In this document: positions 11,317 through 19,900 of the stretch, in pieces
How the letters are laid out: every line of letters starts with the position of its first letter
Position numbering within the stretch: position 1 is the first letter of the stretch
From: Desulfuromusa sp.
GTDB lineage: Bacteria; Desulfobacterota; Desulfuromonadia; Desulfuromonadales; Geopsychrobacteraceae
Assembly (NCBI GenBank): GCA_021647765.1
Contig: JAKIUD010000047.1
Coordinates: 1 to 26,248 of the forward strand
Direction of reading: 5' to 3'
Length of the DNA: 26,248 nt
Made by a program: the position numbers and the translations under genes
Notes under the pieces: generated by a model
Seen by the model: the letters and a program-made list of their open reading frames with translations, nothing else
What the model was told of the DNA's origin: nothing
The model's database searches: none

Positions 11317-12843
11317 TCAGCGTCCCAAAGAGACTGGCATACCTTCCGGGTAGGTGACTTGATAACCGTATTGAAGGTTTTGTGTTCCCTGTGGCGGAAG
11401 AGTCATATTCCAGATGAGCTGGCCATTTTCCTGCGTTGGTAGGGGTGGGGAAAACAACTCTTTCAAGACAATCTTCTCGTGTCCAGAGTGGGGATAGGAG
11501 TCTTCTACTTTGAGATCAACAGGAAAGTTTTTGTGATTGACTAGCTCGATGTTCCATTTCCAGATGTAGGTTCGTTTTTTTGCCAACAGCCCTTTTTCTC
11601 CAGCAACGTGATCAGTTTTGACATCAACAGTGATACTCGGATCACTCCCGAAACTCATGGTGACGTCCTGCTTTTCATGCAAGGAGAAATTGCGTTGGCC
11701 GACGTGGACACCATCCACTTGAATTGAAGCCATCCCGGTTGGCAGGGGAAGAAAATTCTCTCCCAGATCAAGAGTTGCCTCCAGAAAAACTTGTTCGGAC
11801 AGCAATGGTCTGGTCAGATAGGTGAACGCGGCATTCCAGTGACCTTCCCTGATCTTGATACGGGACTCTTTTCCTGAGTCGATATTGACTCGCCCGAGAT
11901 CGTAAATATCGAATAATTGTCCTTCAACCCTGGCTGGCATGGGAGCTGCGTCAACAGCTTCTGCTACTGCATCCATTGCCATTTTCTGGGGCATGGCCAT
12001 CACTTTAAGATTTCTGCGCATCTTTAGGCTTTGCTCTTCACGTATTTCCCACGCTCTGATTTTCGGGGGTGTCAGGGTGAAAACCGGTTCGGCAGTGGCA
12101 ATTTTTAAATTCACCCCGTTCCAGTCAATGCCGGTTTGCTGCATGATTTTTGCGCTCCAGGCCCACTGAATATTTTTCTGCTCAGGAAGGGCATTTAAGC
12201 TGTAACTTGATTGCCAGCCAGCACGATGGACGCGGTAAGAGTAAGTCAGTTCGAGGTTGGTTTGAGTCGTTTGAGCCAGCCTGACTTGAACCCGCCAGTT
12301 GCGCTGGTTATTACCGGTTTTTTGTTGTAGTTGATTGCGAGCCTCTTTAAGTTGTTTTGTCAGTTCGGTTTTTTTCTGCCGCAGTTGGGTGGTATCCTGG
12401 AGCAAAAGAGCGCTTTCATCGCGAATAATTTTCCCCATTTCTCGTGCATCGGCAAGGGTTTTTAGTGGCAGCTCCTGTTGGGTTTTCCAATAATTAAGTG
12501 CCAGAGTTCGTGATTGAATCTGGTCATCAAGCGCGGCAATTTCTCGCTCAAGTCGAGAAATCAATTCTTTAAGTTCCTTGAAATCAGAGGAATCTGGTAA
12601 GACTGACTCATATTCGATCCCGGTGATCTTCTGCTGCGGTGCTCCTTTAATTCCTAACTTTAAGGATTCCGGGATTGCCACATGTGGTAGCCGTAATGTT
12701 GCAGAGTCTATCCCTTGCAGTATAATCAGCCGTTCGGAAATGGTTGCTCCTGAAGGGTAGAGGATCACTTCTGTTGGTTGTGCGATAACGGTGGTTGTCA
12801 GCAGAGAAAAAATAAGCAGGGATGATAAGCATAGATATTTCAT
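11317..12843 (-). CDS. DUF4140/DUF4139 (MuiA-like) exported protein
   Basis: 508 residues with a signal peptide (about 1-21, ending VIAQ). The N-terminal DUF4140-like domain (EVILYPSGATISERLIILQG...) is followed by a coiled coil (about 85-185, ELKELISRLEREIAALDDQI onward). The C-terminal DUF4139 domain begins near residue 210 (YRVHRAGWQSSYSLNAL, WAWSAKIMQQTGIDWNGVNL) and is beta-rich with SYPHSGHEKIVLKEL and a final GYQVTYPEG. The family is named after a mucoidy inhibitor; biochemical function is unknown and location is probably periplasm or outer surface. It diverges from the M48 protease gene across 86 bases. Confidence 0.88.
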   Translation of the reverse strand: MKYLCLSSLLIFSLLTTTVIAQPTEVILYPSGATISERLIILQGIDSATLRLPHVAIPESLKLGIKGAPQQKITGIEYESVLPDSSDFKELKELISRLEREIAALDDQIQSRTLALNYWKTQQELPLKTLADAREMGKIIRDESALLLQDTTQLRQKKTELTKQLKEARNQLQQKTGNNQRNWRVQVRLAQTTQTNLELTYSYRVHRAGWQSSYSLNALPEQKNIQWAWSAKIMQQTGIDWNGVNLKIATAEPVFTLTPPKIRAWEIREEQSLKMRRNLKVMAMPQKMAMDAVAEAVDAAPMPARVEGQLFDIYDLGRVNIDSGKESRIKIREGHWNAAFTYLTRPLLSEQVFLEATLDLGENFLPLPTGMASIQVDGVHVGQRNFSLHEKQDVTMSFGSDPSITVDVKTDHVAGEKGLLAKKRTYIWKWNIELVNHKNFPVDLKVEDSYPHSGHEKIVLKELFSPPLPTQENGQLIWNMTLPPQGTQNLQYGYQVTYPEGMPVSLGR

Positions 12844-12929
12844 GGAGACCTCTTTTTTTATCTCAAGTAAAAAAATATGGTAATCTCGAAGGGTGATTCA
12901 GTCATGATTATAAAGACAATGGAGAAAAT

Positions 12930-14468
12930 ATGGAGAAAAAATTATTGTTGATCTGGTTCATTATGCTGCTGTGGCTGACTGGTTGTGCGGTTAATCCAGT
13001 CACCGGGAAGAACGAGCTGGCATTTATTTCGGAATCAGCAGAAATCAGTATTGGCACCAAGCAATATCTTTCCAGCCGGCAGATGCAGGGGGGAGATTAT
13101 AAAACTTCTCCAGAGGTTGTTGCTTACGTGAAGCGGGTGGGGCAACGGCTGGCTGCTGTGAGTGATCGAAAACTTCCCTATGAATTTAATGTCATCAACG
13201 ATTCCACTCCCAACGCCTGGGCTCTGCCCGGTGGTAAGATTGTAATCAATCGCGGTTTGCTGGTCGAGCTTGAAAGTGAGGCCGAACTTGCTGCTGTTCT
13301 CAGCCATGAAATTGTTCACGCTGCTGCTCGTCACGGTGCCAAAGGGATGGAGCGTGGGATGATGTTGCAGGGTGCGATCACTGCGGCAGGGATCGCATCA
13401 CAAAACAGTGAATATTCTCAGTTGGCGATCGGCGGTGCCGGGATTGCAGTGCAGTTACTGACCCACAAATATAGTCGTGATGCTGAACGGGAAGCAGATC
13501 TGTACGGAATGACCTATATGTCCAGAGCCGGTTATGATCCGCACGCAGCGATAAAACTGCAACAAACCTTCGTCCGCCTATCTGAGGGGGGTAACTCAAA
13601 CTGGCTCAGCGGGTTGTTTGCCAGCCATCCACCATCACAGGAACGGGTTGACGCGAATCGCATCACTGCCGCCAACCTGCCACAAGGGGGAGCGATTGGT
13701 CGTGAGCGTTACCAGAAAACTATTGCGCCATTATTGCGGGATCGGGACGCCTATGAGGCTTTTGATGAAGGTCGCAAGGCCTTACATGACGGCAATATCG
13801 GTCGTGCTCTCAGCCTGGCAAATAAAGCGCTAAAGATGCAACCACGGGAAGCGCTGTTTCATTCGCTGCGTGGTGACATTCGCTTGAAACAACAACGCTA
13901 TCATGATGCTATCACCAATTATGATCGTGCTCTGCAGCATGATGATGCATACTTCCATTATTACCTGCAACGTGGATTGGCTCGGCTGAAATTAGGGAAT
14001 ACTGTTCAGGCTCAGGTCGATCTTAAAAAAAGTATCGCATTTCTCCCCACCGCACCTGCTATGAATGCTCTGGGTAATCTATCTCTTAGTGGGGGGGATG
14101 TTATTGCGGCAAAAAAATATTTTTCGGTAGCGGCAGGATCCAATTCCAATGCGGGTAAAGAGGCTAATCGCTCACTGATCCGACTTGACCTTCCAGACAA
14201 TCCACACAAATATCTGCGACTGAGATTGGGGCGTGATCGCAGTCATTATCTGCTGGTACAAATTGAGAACCGAACCCGGCAAACAGTTGCTGGTGTCAGT
14301 TTTATCGTCCAATTCATAGATGCTCAGGGGAAAGTTCGAACTGTTCAATTGCAGCTGTCAGACCGCCTTGCCCCGCAGCAGTCAAAAACTTTAGCAACCG
14401 GTATCGGCCCGTTTGCTGATCTGAAAAATGTGCAGGGAAAGGTCGTCCGGGCGCGGGTGGTTGAATAA
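12930..14468 (+). CDS. Lipoprotein M48 metalloprotease with TPR-like C-terminus
   Basis: 512 residues. Lipobox LTGC with lipidated C19 places it at a periplasmic membrane surface. The peptidase domain carries the zinc motif HEIVH (126-130) and the downstream EREAD glutamates (186-190), with GGKIVINRGLL before it. About 270-400 holds tetratricopeptide-like helices (GRKALHDGNIGRALSLANKALKMQP; YHDAITNYDRALQHDDAYFHYYLQRGLARLKLG), and the last 100 residues form a beta domain (LLVQIENRTRQTVAGVSFIVQFID). The arrangement resembles BepA/LoiP-type outer-membrane quality-control proteases, extended by the C-terminal domain. All metal ligands are present. Confidence 0.92.
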   Translation: MEKKLLLIWFIMLLWLTGCAVNPVTGKNELAFISESAEISIGTKQYLSSRQMQGGDYKTSPEVVAYVKRVGQRLAAVSDRKLPYEFNVINDSTPNAWALPGGKIVINRGLLVELESEAELAAVLSHEIVHAAARHGAKGMERGMMLQGAITAAGIASQNSEYSQLAIGGAGIAVQLLTHKYSRDAEREADLYGMTYMSRAGYDPHAAIKLQQTFVRLSEGGNSNWLSGLFASHPPSQERVDANRITAANLPQGGAIGRERYQKTIAPLLRDRDAYEAFDEGRKALHDGNIGRALSLANKALKMQPREALFHSLRGDIRLKQQRYHDAITNYDRALQHDDAYFHYYLQRGLARLKLGNTVQAQVDLKKSIAFLPTAPAMNALGNLSLSGGDVIAAKKYFSVAAGSNSNAGKEANRSLIRLDLPDNPHKYLRLRLGRDRSHYLLVQIENRTRQTVAGVSFIVQFIDAQGKVRTVQLQLSDRLAPQQSKTLATGIGPFADLKNVQGKVVRARVVE

Positions 14469-14510
14469 ATATTAGTAAATTCAGTATAGGTGATGATGGG
14501 CAGGTGTCAG

Positions 14511-14674
14511 GAATAGCGCTCGTTTAAGGATAGATGGCAGCAAAACCGGAACTGTCCCCGCATGGGGGCTGTCCCAGGCTTTTGCGGTGCGGATCACCGC
14601 GGTTCTTCGTGGCTCGCAAACTCTTGGGACAGCCCCCGATGAACCTGGGGACAGTCCCGAGTTTACTACAAAGT
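14511..14674 (+). repeat. Palindromic repeat family, copy D (right terminus lost)
   Basis: Starts GAATAGCGCTCGTTTAA, followed by ACTGTCCCCGCATGG, CTTTTGCGGTGCGGATCACCG, TTCTTCGTGGCTCGCAAACT and GGGACAGCCCCC...GGGGACAGTCCC. It breaks off after GTTTACTACAAAG, where copies B and C have the TTAA..AGCGCCAT end; the cobO start is 17 bases further on. It fills the 14469-14690 gap. Confidence 0.85.
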
Positions 14675-14690
14675 CAGAATAGGAAGAAAA

Positions 14691-15206
14691 ATGCAGGGAT
14701 ACGTTCAGGTTTATACCGGTGATGGTAAAGGAAAGACAACGGCAGCTCTGGGACTTGCTTTGCGAGCTGCCGGAGCGGGTCTTAAAGTCTATATTGCCCA
14801 GTTTGTAAAAGGGATGAAATACAGTGAACTTGACTCGATATCCAAGTTAGAGGATTTGATCACTTTGAAGCAGTATGGAAGAGATTGCTTTATCTACAAA
14901 GAGCCAGATGTTGAAGATATTAAGGCTGCGCGTGATGGTCTGAAAGAAGCCAGCACAATGATGTGCTCAGGTGAATATCAGCTGATCATTCTTGATGAAG
15001 CCAATATTGCCACCTATTACAATCTTTTCAGTGTGGATGATCTTCTCGATTTTATTCATGAAAAACCAGCCGGGGTTGAGCTGGTTATTACCGGCAGAAA
15101 GGCTGATCCCAGGGTTATAGAAGCGGCCGACCTAGTGACCGAAATGAAGGGGATAAAGCATTACTACCAGAATGGAGTAGAGGCAAGGGTTGGAATTGAA
15201 AAGTAA
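14691..15206 (+). CDS. cobO: Cob(I)yrinic acid a,c-diamide adenosyltransferase (CobO/BtuR type)
   Basis: Transfers the adenosyl group from ATP to cob(I)alamin or corrinoid precursors. The 171-residue P-loop protein shows YTGDGKGKTTAALGLALRAAGAG (P-loop about 10-17), VYIAQFVKG (33-41), the LIILDEANIATYYNLF segment with Walker-B-like DEAN (about 100-104) and VITGRKADPRVIEAADLVTEMK. Slightly shorter than E. coli BtuR (196 aa), mainly at the N-terminus, which is common for such forms. GGAAG precedes the ATG. The transcript leader would contain repeat copy D. No other cobalamin genes are adjacent; the cassette radical SAM protein may use B12, but a link is speculative. Confidence 0.92.
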   Translation: MQGYVQVYTGDGKGKTTAALGLALRAAGAGLKVYIAQFVKGMKYSELDSISKLEDLITLKQYGRDCFIYKEPDVEDIKAARDGLKEASTMMCSGEYQLIILDEANIATYYNLFSVDDLLDFIHEKPAGVELVITGRKADPRVIEAADLVTEMKGIKHYYQNGVEARVGIEK

Positions 15207-15230
15207 TTTGTAACCCTTGCTTTCCCCCGG

Positions 15231-16847
15231 TTAAAGTGCCTTAGCAAGTCTCTTTTCGGTCAGTTTTCGTTCTTCTTCACAGTGATTCTGATCCCAGCCT
15301 AACTCGGTGGCCATGATCTCGATAGTTCTGGGAACTGCCTGTTTGGCGGCTTTGGTGTCCAGCAAGGCTAAAGGTGTTCGCCGAGCCAGAATATCGATTA
15401 CCCGTTCCGCAAGTTCATAGCGTGCAGCATAAAGAATTTCTGCTTCCAGAACCGGGTGGTTTTCCACCAGTCGTGCGCCGTAACCTTCTTCTACCAGCTT
15501 GGCAACCTGGTCTGCCTGATCGCCGTAAGTCCGGTTTAAATAAGCAGCAATATCGGCGCTGAAGCCATATTTTTCGATCAGCTTCTGGTCGCCATCCTCA
15601 TCATAGTTGGTGCTGCCAAGGATCGGTAATTGTTCGGTCTGGCAAGTTGGTTTTGGGGCGGCCAGTTGGAATAATTTTAAGGCATGATCGACAGTATCCA
15701 GTGCCATTTTTCGATAAGTCGTCCATTTCCCCCCAGCGATTGTCAACAGACCAGCGTTACTATCTTCAATAACATGATCACGAGCCAACTTAGCAGTGTC
15801 AGCTGCTTTTGGATCGGAAACCAGCGGTCGTAATCCTGACCAGGCAGCTTTAACATCAGATCGACTGACTTGCAGGTTGAAGTATCGGGTCACATGACGG
15901 AGTAAATAATTTATTTCTGGTTCAAGGGGTTGAGGGTGTTCAGTCACCTCGGCAGGTTCATCGGTGGTGCCAACCAGTGCATGTCCTTCCCAGGGGAGAA
16001 CAAAGAGGACGCGGCCATCTTCAGTCTCGGGGATCATCAGCCCGGTATCGGGTGGAGCAAAGCGCTTATCCAGAATAATATGGATACCGGTGCTGGTCGT
16101 GATGATCTTTGAAACGTCTGGATTATCCATCATTCTGATCTGATCGACAAATGGTCCTGTGGCGTTAACAACCCCTCTGGCTTTCACCTCCCAAGTGTCA
16201 CCGTTCAATGAATCAGTTAACTTGACCCCGGATATTTTTCCAGCATCTTTCAAAAAACCAGTTACAGCCACGTGATTGGCAATTGTGGCACCTTTTTGTT
16301 CTGCTGTCAGAGCCAGAGAGAGTGCCATGCGGGCATCGTGAAACTGACCGTCATAGTAGAGCACCGCTGCTTTAAGCCCTTCAGATTTCAATCCCGGGAA
16401 GCGCCGGAGGGCTTCTTTGCGACTCAGCAAACGGCTGTGGCCGATATTTTGTTTGCCGGAGAGGATGTCGTAAAATTTCAGACCGGCAAAAACATAGGGA
16501 ACATCAAACCATTTATACAAAGGTGTAATGAAAGAGATGCGATTTGACAAGTGCCGGGCATTTTTGAGTAATAAGCCGCGTTCATGTAATCCGTCTTTGA
16601 CCAGGTTATACTGCACCCGATCCAATGTTTTGACCGCCATCTCTAAGTAGCGAACTCCGCCATGAACCAGCTTGGTACTGCGACTGCTGGTTCCTTCGGA
16701 AAAATCATTTTTTTCAATTAAAGCAACTTTGAGACCGCGTGTTGCTGCATCAAGGGCAACTCCGCAACCAGTGGCACCCCCACCGATGATAATCAGATCA
16801 AAGAGACTACCATCTTTTAATTTTTCCAGGTTTTGTTGTCTTCCCAT
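15231..16847 (-). CDS. glpD: Glycerol-3-phosphate dehydrogenase, FAD-dependent (GlpD)
   Basis: Oxidises sn-glycerol 3-phosphate to dihydroxyacetone phosphate and passes electrons to quinone at the membrane. 538 residues: FAD-binding LIIIGGGATGCGVALDAATRG (18-38), the family signature SSRSTKLVHGGVRYLE (about 53-68), substrate region LPWEGHALVGTTDEPAEV and a C-terminal helical domain. Strong GGAGGAGG precedes the ATG. It is the last gene of the glp operon, 106 bases after glpV, with a hairpin between them that may adjust its expression. Gene and length are typical. Confidence 0.96.
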   Translation of the reverse strand: MGRQQNLEKLKDGSLFDLIIIGGGATGCGVALDAATRGLKVALIEKNDFSEGTSSRSTKLVHGGVRYLEMAVKTLDRVQYNLVKDGLHERGLLLKNARHLSNRISFITPLYKWFDVPYVFAGLKFYDILSGKQNIGHSRLLSRKEALRRFPGLKSEGLKAAVLYYDGQFHDARMALSLALTAEQKGATIANHVAVTGFLKDAGKISGVKLTDSLNGDTWEVKARGVVNATGPFVDQIRMMDNPDVSKIITTSTGIHIILDKRFAPPDTGLMIPETEDGRVLFVLPWEGHALVGTTDEPAEVTEHPQPLEPEINYLLRHVTRYFNLQVSRSDVKAAWSGLRPLVSDPKAADTAKLARDHVIEDSNAGLLTIAGGKWTTYRKMALDTVDHALKLFQLAAPKPTCQTEQLPILGSTNYDEDGDQKLIEKYGFSADIAAYLNRTYGDQADQVAKLVEEGYGARLVENHPVLEAEILYAARYELAERVIDILARRTPLALLDTKAAKQAVPRTIEIMATELGWDQNHCEEERKLTEKRLAKAL

Positions 16848-16890
16848 GTTGCCTCCTCCATCTCAGTGTTTGGCTGAGTGGATATAAATC

Positions 16891-16919
16891 GGGAGCCAAG
16901 GATTGTCCCCCTGGCTCCC
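16891..16919 (-). terminator. Stem-loop between glpV and glpD, possible partial terminator
   Basis: GGGAGCCA (16891-16898) and TGGCTCCC (16912-16919) pair perfectly around a 13-base loop, with further C/G pairing inside. In the leftward transcript the stem is followed by an AU-rich stretch without a clean U run, so attenuation or mRNA stabilisation is more likely than full termination. Confidence 0.55.
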
Positions 16920-16953
16920 TCTCGTGTTGACCTCTGTGATAAAGGTTTTGTGG

Positions 16954-18708
16954 CTATTTTACTTTACCTGCTCGCCAGGCTTTGATGAGGTCATCGTAAT
17001 TGACAGTTTCACCTTGTGGTTTTTCGTTGGCCAATTTTGCTTTTGGTGAACCTGGTTGATTCAGCCAGTAGGCTTCATCGCGTTCTTTGTTCATGAGTGG
17101 TCCCTTGTCTCCCTGAGCCTTACTTCGCGCGATCCGGATCATGACCTTATCCTGCTCCCGAGCAAGATTATCCATCGCTGTGTCGACAGTGACTTCACCG
17201 GCAACGGCTTCACCGATATTCTGCCACCAGAGTTGCGCCAGTTTGGGATAGTCAGGAACATTGGTGCCGGTTGGAGTCCAGGCAACCCGTGCCGGGCTAC
17301 GGTAGAATTCAACCAGCCCGCCTAGTTGTGGTGCTCGTTTGGTGAAAGACTCATCACGGATGTCGCTATCGCGGATGATGGTCAGACCCACGTGGCTCTT
17401 TTTCAGAGAAACTGTTTTGGACACAGCGAACTGGGCAAACAGCCAGGCGGCTTTGCGGCGCTCTACAGGCGTGCTTTTGAACAGGGTCCAGGAACCACAA
17501 TCCTGATAACCGAGTTTCATCCCTTCTTCCCAGTATGGACCGTGTGGTGATGGAGCCATGCGCCATTTTGGTGTGCCGTCAGCATTAACCACCGGAGTCC
17601 CTTTTTCAATCATCGAAGCGGTAAAAGCGGTGTACCAGAAGATCTGCTGTGCGACATTTCCTTTAGCCAAACTTGGCAGAGACTGGTAGAAGTCCATTCC
17701 AAGTGCTCCTGGAGGAGCATACTTACGTAGCCATTCCATATATTTGCGCAGAGAATATTTAGCTGCTGGACCGTTGGTTGCTCCACCGCGACTGACGCTG
17801 GCACCTACCGGACGATCATTTTTATCGACACGGATTCCCCATTCATCAACGGGTTTACCATTTGGAATGCCCTTGTCACCAGCACCGGCCATTGACAGCC
17901 AGGCATCGGTAAAGCGCCACCCGAGATCAGGGGCTTTTTTCCCATAATCCATGTGACCATAGACGGCTTTTCCATCGATCTCCTTGACATGATCGCTGAA
18001 AAATTCGGCAATATCTTCATAGGCCGACCAGTTGACTGGCACTCCAAGTTCATAGCCATAAAGATCTTTGAATTGTTTTTTAAAATCGGCACGATTGAAC
18101 CAGTCATAACGGAACCAATAGAGGTTAGCGAACTGCTGGTCAGGGAGTTGATAGAGTTTACCATCCGGCCCAGTGGTAAAGGACTTGCCGATAAAATCAT
18201 CAATGTCGAGGGTTGGCAGGGTTACATCTTTGCCTTCACCGGCCATCCAGTCGGTCAGATTGACGACAAAATTATAACGCCAGTGGGTACCGATCAGGTC
18301 AGAATCGTTGATGTAGGCATCGTAGATATTCTTGCCTGACTGCCACTGGGTCTGCAGTTTCTCAATGACATCACCTTCCTGAATCAGGTCATGAACGACC
18401 TTGATACCGGTGATTTCCTCAAATGCTTTGGTTAATACTTTGGATTCATACTCATGGGTCGGGATGGTTTCGGAGACAACTTTGATCTTCATCCCTTTAA
18501 AAGGTTTGGCTGCATTGATGAACCATTCCATCTCTTTCATCTGTTCAGCTTTTGAGAGGGTTGAGGGCTGAAATTCGCTATCGACCCATTTCTTGGCTGC
18601 TGCCATATCTGCACCTGCTGATGTTGCAAAGATCATCAGTAGTGCAGCGGTGAGGCCAAGCAAGAGCCCCACACCTGGTTTAAACCTGCGGATTGCATTT
18701 GTCATCAT
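16954..18708 (-). CDS. glpV: Glycerol ABC transporter substrate-binding protein (GlpV)
   Basis: 584-residue extracytoplasmic binding protein of the sugar/glycerol type. Signal peptide about 1-33 (MTNAIRRFKPGVGLLLGL..ATSAGAD). The mature protein begins AAAKKWVDSEFQPSTLSKAEQMKEMEWF and contains KIKVVSETIPTHEYESKVLTKAFEEITGIKV, typical of GlpV. It is followed by the classical alternating domains (NLTDWM, YQLPDQQFANLYWFRYDWF, WWQNIGEAV). Start is M1 or M2. Assignment rests on the protein and on the glpS-T-P-Q-U-V order known from Rhizobium leguminosarum. A hairpin lies in the 97-base gap upstream. Confidence 0.93.
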   Translation of the reverse strand: MMTNAIRRFKPGVGLLLGLTAALLMIFATSAGADMAAAKKWVDSEFQPSTLSKAEQMKEMEWFINAAKPFKGMKIKVVSETIPTHEYESKVLTKAFEEITGIKVVHDLIQEGDVIEKLQTQWQSGKNIYDAYINDSDLIGTHWRYNFVVNLTDWMAGEGKDVTLPTLDIDDFIGKSFTTGPDGKLYQLPDQQFANLYWFRYDWFNRADFKKQFKDLYGYELGVPVNWSAYEDIAEFFSDHVKEIDGKAVYGHMDYGKKAPDLGWRFTDAWLSMAGAGDKGIPNGKPVDEWGIRVDKNDRPVGASVSRGGATNGPAAKYSLRKYMEWLRKYAPPGALGMDFYQSLPSLAKGNVAQQIFWYTAFTASMIEKGTPVVNADGTPKWRMAPSPHGPYWEEGMKLGYQDCGSWTLFKSTPVERRKAAWLFAQFAVSKTVSLKKSHVGLTIIRDSDIRDESFTKRAPQLGGLVEFYRSPARVAWTPTGTNVPDYPKLAQLWWQNIGEAVAGEVTVDTAMDNLAREQDKVMIRIARSKAQGDKGPLMNKERDEAYWLNQPGSPKAKLANEKPQGETVNYDDLIKAWRAGKVK

Positions 18709-18760
18709 CTCTCTCCTCCTTCATTAGGCCCCTTGTTGTTATACTCGGTTTCTCGAGTTT

Positions 18761-18796
18761 CTTTGTTGGAGCTAAGGCCTTAGGCACCGAACAAAG
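18761..18796 (-). promoter_or_regulatory. Long palindrome between glpU and glpV
   Basis: CTTTGTT (18761-18767) and AACAAAG (18790-18796) enclose a perfect 12-bp palindrome CTAAGGCCTTAG (18772-18783), with GG/CC pairs between. It could be an intercistronic mRNA stem that stabilises the glpV message, as binding proteins are needed in excess of permeases, or an operator. There is no U tract typical of a terminator. Confidence 0.5.
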
Positions 18797-18805
18797 AGGG
18801 TTTTT

Positions 18806-19084
18806 CTATCCCCAGCGCATCAACACAATCATCCAGATCAATGCAATGATAAAAGATATCCAAAGGGTAAAATTTGTCAGCCCGAGCCAGGCGAGGTTGA
18901 TAAAGGCACTGCTCAGCAAACCAATGAACAGGCGGTCACCGGGAGTGGTGGCGATTGGCAAAAAGCCTTTGCGTTCACTGCTGGGAGCCTTGGCCTGCCA
19001 GATCGTCATAGCAACCAGAAGGCAGGCAATGGTGATAAAGAAAATAGCTGTCGGCATGGTCCATGCCATCCACTCTAAGGTCAT
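18806..19084 (-). CDS. glpU: DUF2160 membrane protein of the glycerol ABC locus (GlpU)
   Basis: 92-residue protein with three predicted membrane helices (about 8-28, 48-66, 70-90) and the DUF2160 features WMAWTMPTAIFF, then RKGFLPIATTPGDRLFIGLL and a C-terminal tryptophan-rich helix. DUF2160 genes sit almost always between the permease and binding protein genes of glycerol ABC operons; GlpU function is not established. It lies 12 bases after glpQ. Confidence 0.88.
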   Translation of the reverse strand: MTLEWMAWTMPTAIFFITIACLLVAMTIWQAKAPSSERKGFLPIATTPGDRLFIGLLSSAFINLAWLGLTNFTLWISFIIALIWMIVLMRWG

Positions 19085-19096
19085 AATTTTACCCCG

Positions 19097-19900
19097 TTAA
19101 ACCCGACCGAGGGCAAAGCCCTTGGCCAGATGGTTGCGGACAAACCAGATTACCAGAGCTCCCGGCACAATGGTCAGAATCCCGGCTGCTGCCAGCAAAC
19201 CCCAGTCAAGCCCAGAGGCGCTGACCGTTCGGGTCATAATGGCGGCTATCGGTTTGGCTGCTGTGGTTGTCAAGGTTCTGGCGAAGAGCAGTTCAACCCA
19301 GGAAAACATGAATAAGAAAAATGCGGTTACGCCAATACCTGTGCGGATCAGCGGCACAAAAATAGTCAGAAAAAAACGCGGGAAACTATAGCCGTCGATA
19401 TAGGCCATCTCGTCGATTTCGCGCGGTATCCCCGACATAAAGCCCTCCAGAACCCAGACCGCCAGCGGGACGTTAAACAGGCAGTGGGCGAGCGCCACTG
19501 CAAAGTATGTATCGATCAGACCAAAGGTTGAGTAAAGTTGGAAAAATGGTAGTAAAAAGACTGCTGGAGGTGCCATGCGATTGGTCAGCAGCCAGAAAAA
19601 CAGGTGTTTGTCGCCGAGAAAGCTGTAGCGTGAAAATGCGTAGGCGGCAGGAAGTGCGGTTAATAGCGAAATGGCAACATTCATACTGACATAGTAAAAG
19701 CTGTTCAAATAGCCTGAGTACCAGGACTGGTCAGTGAAGATTTTTATGTAATTGGCCAAGGTTGGACTTTTAGGATAAAAGGAAAATACGCTGAGAATCT
19801 CTGCATTGGTTCGCAGCGACATGTTCAGCATCCAGTAAATCGGTAGCATCAGCAAAATAAAATAGATGATCAGACCAATGGTTCTCTTCTGGAATTTCAT
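19097..19900 (-). CDS. glpQ: Glycerol ABC transporter permease (GlpQ)
   Basis: 267-residue inner-membrane permease of the MalG/UgpE type with about six helices. The cytoplasmic EAA loop reads EGFMSGIPREIDEMAYIDGYSFPRFF (about 153-178), the contact site for the ATPase. Its start overlaps the glpP stop by 4 bases, so the two are translationally coupled. Note that this glpQ is the transporter gene name used in Rhizobium, not the glycerophosphodiester phosphodiesterase of E. coli. Confidence 0.92.
   Translation of the reverse strand: MKFQKRTIGLIIYFILLMLPIYWMLNMSLRTNAEILSVFSFYPKSPTLANYIKIFTDQSWYSGYLNSFYYVSMNVAISLLTALPAAYAFSRYSFLGDKHLFFWLLTNRMAPPAVFLLPFFQLYSTFGLIDTYFAVALAHCLFNVPLAVWVLEGFMSGIPREIDEMAYIDGYSFPRFFLTIFVPLIRTGIGVTAFFLFMFSWVELLFARTLTTTAAKPIAAIMTRTVSASGLDWGLLAAAGILTIVPGALVIWFVRNHLAKGFALGRV

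Noticed and set aside
14534..14722. 62-codon frame leading into cobO
   Set aside because: It translates repeat copy D; similar frames arise from other copies.
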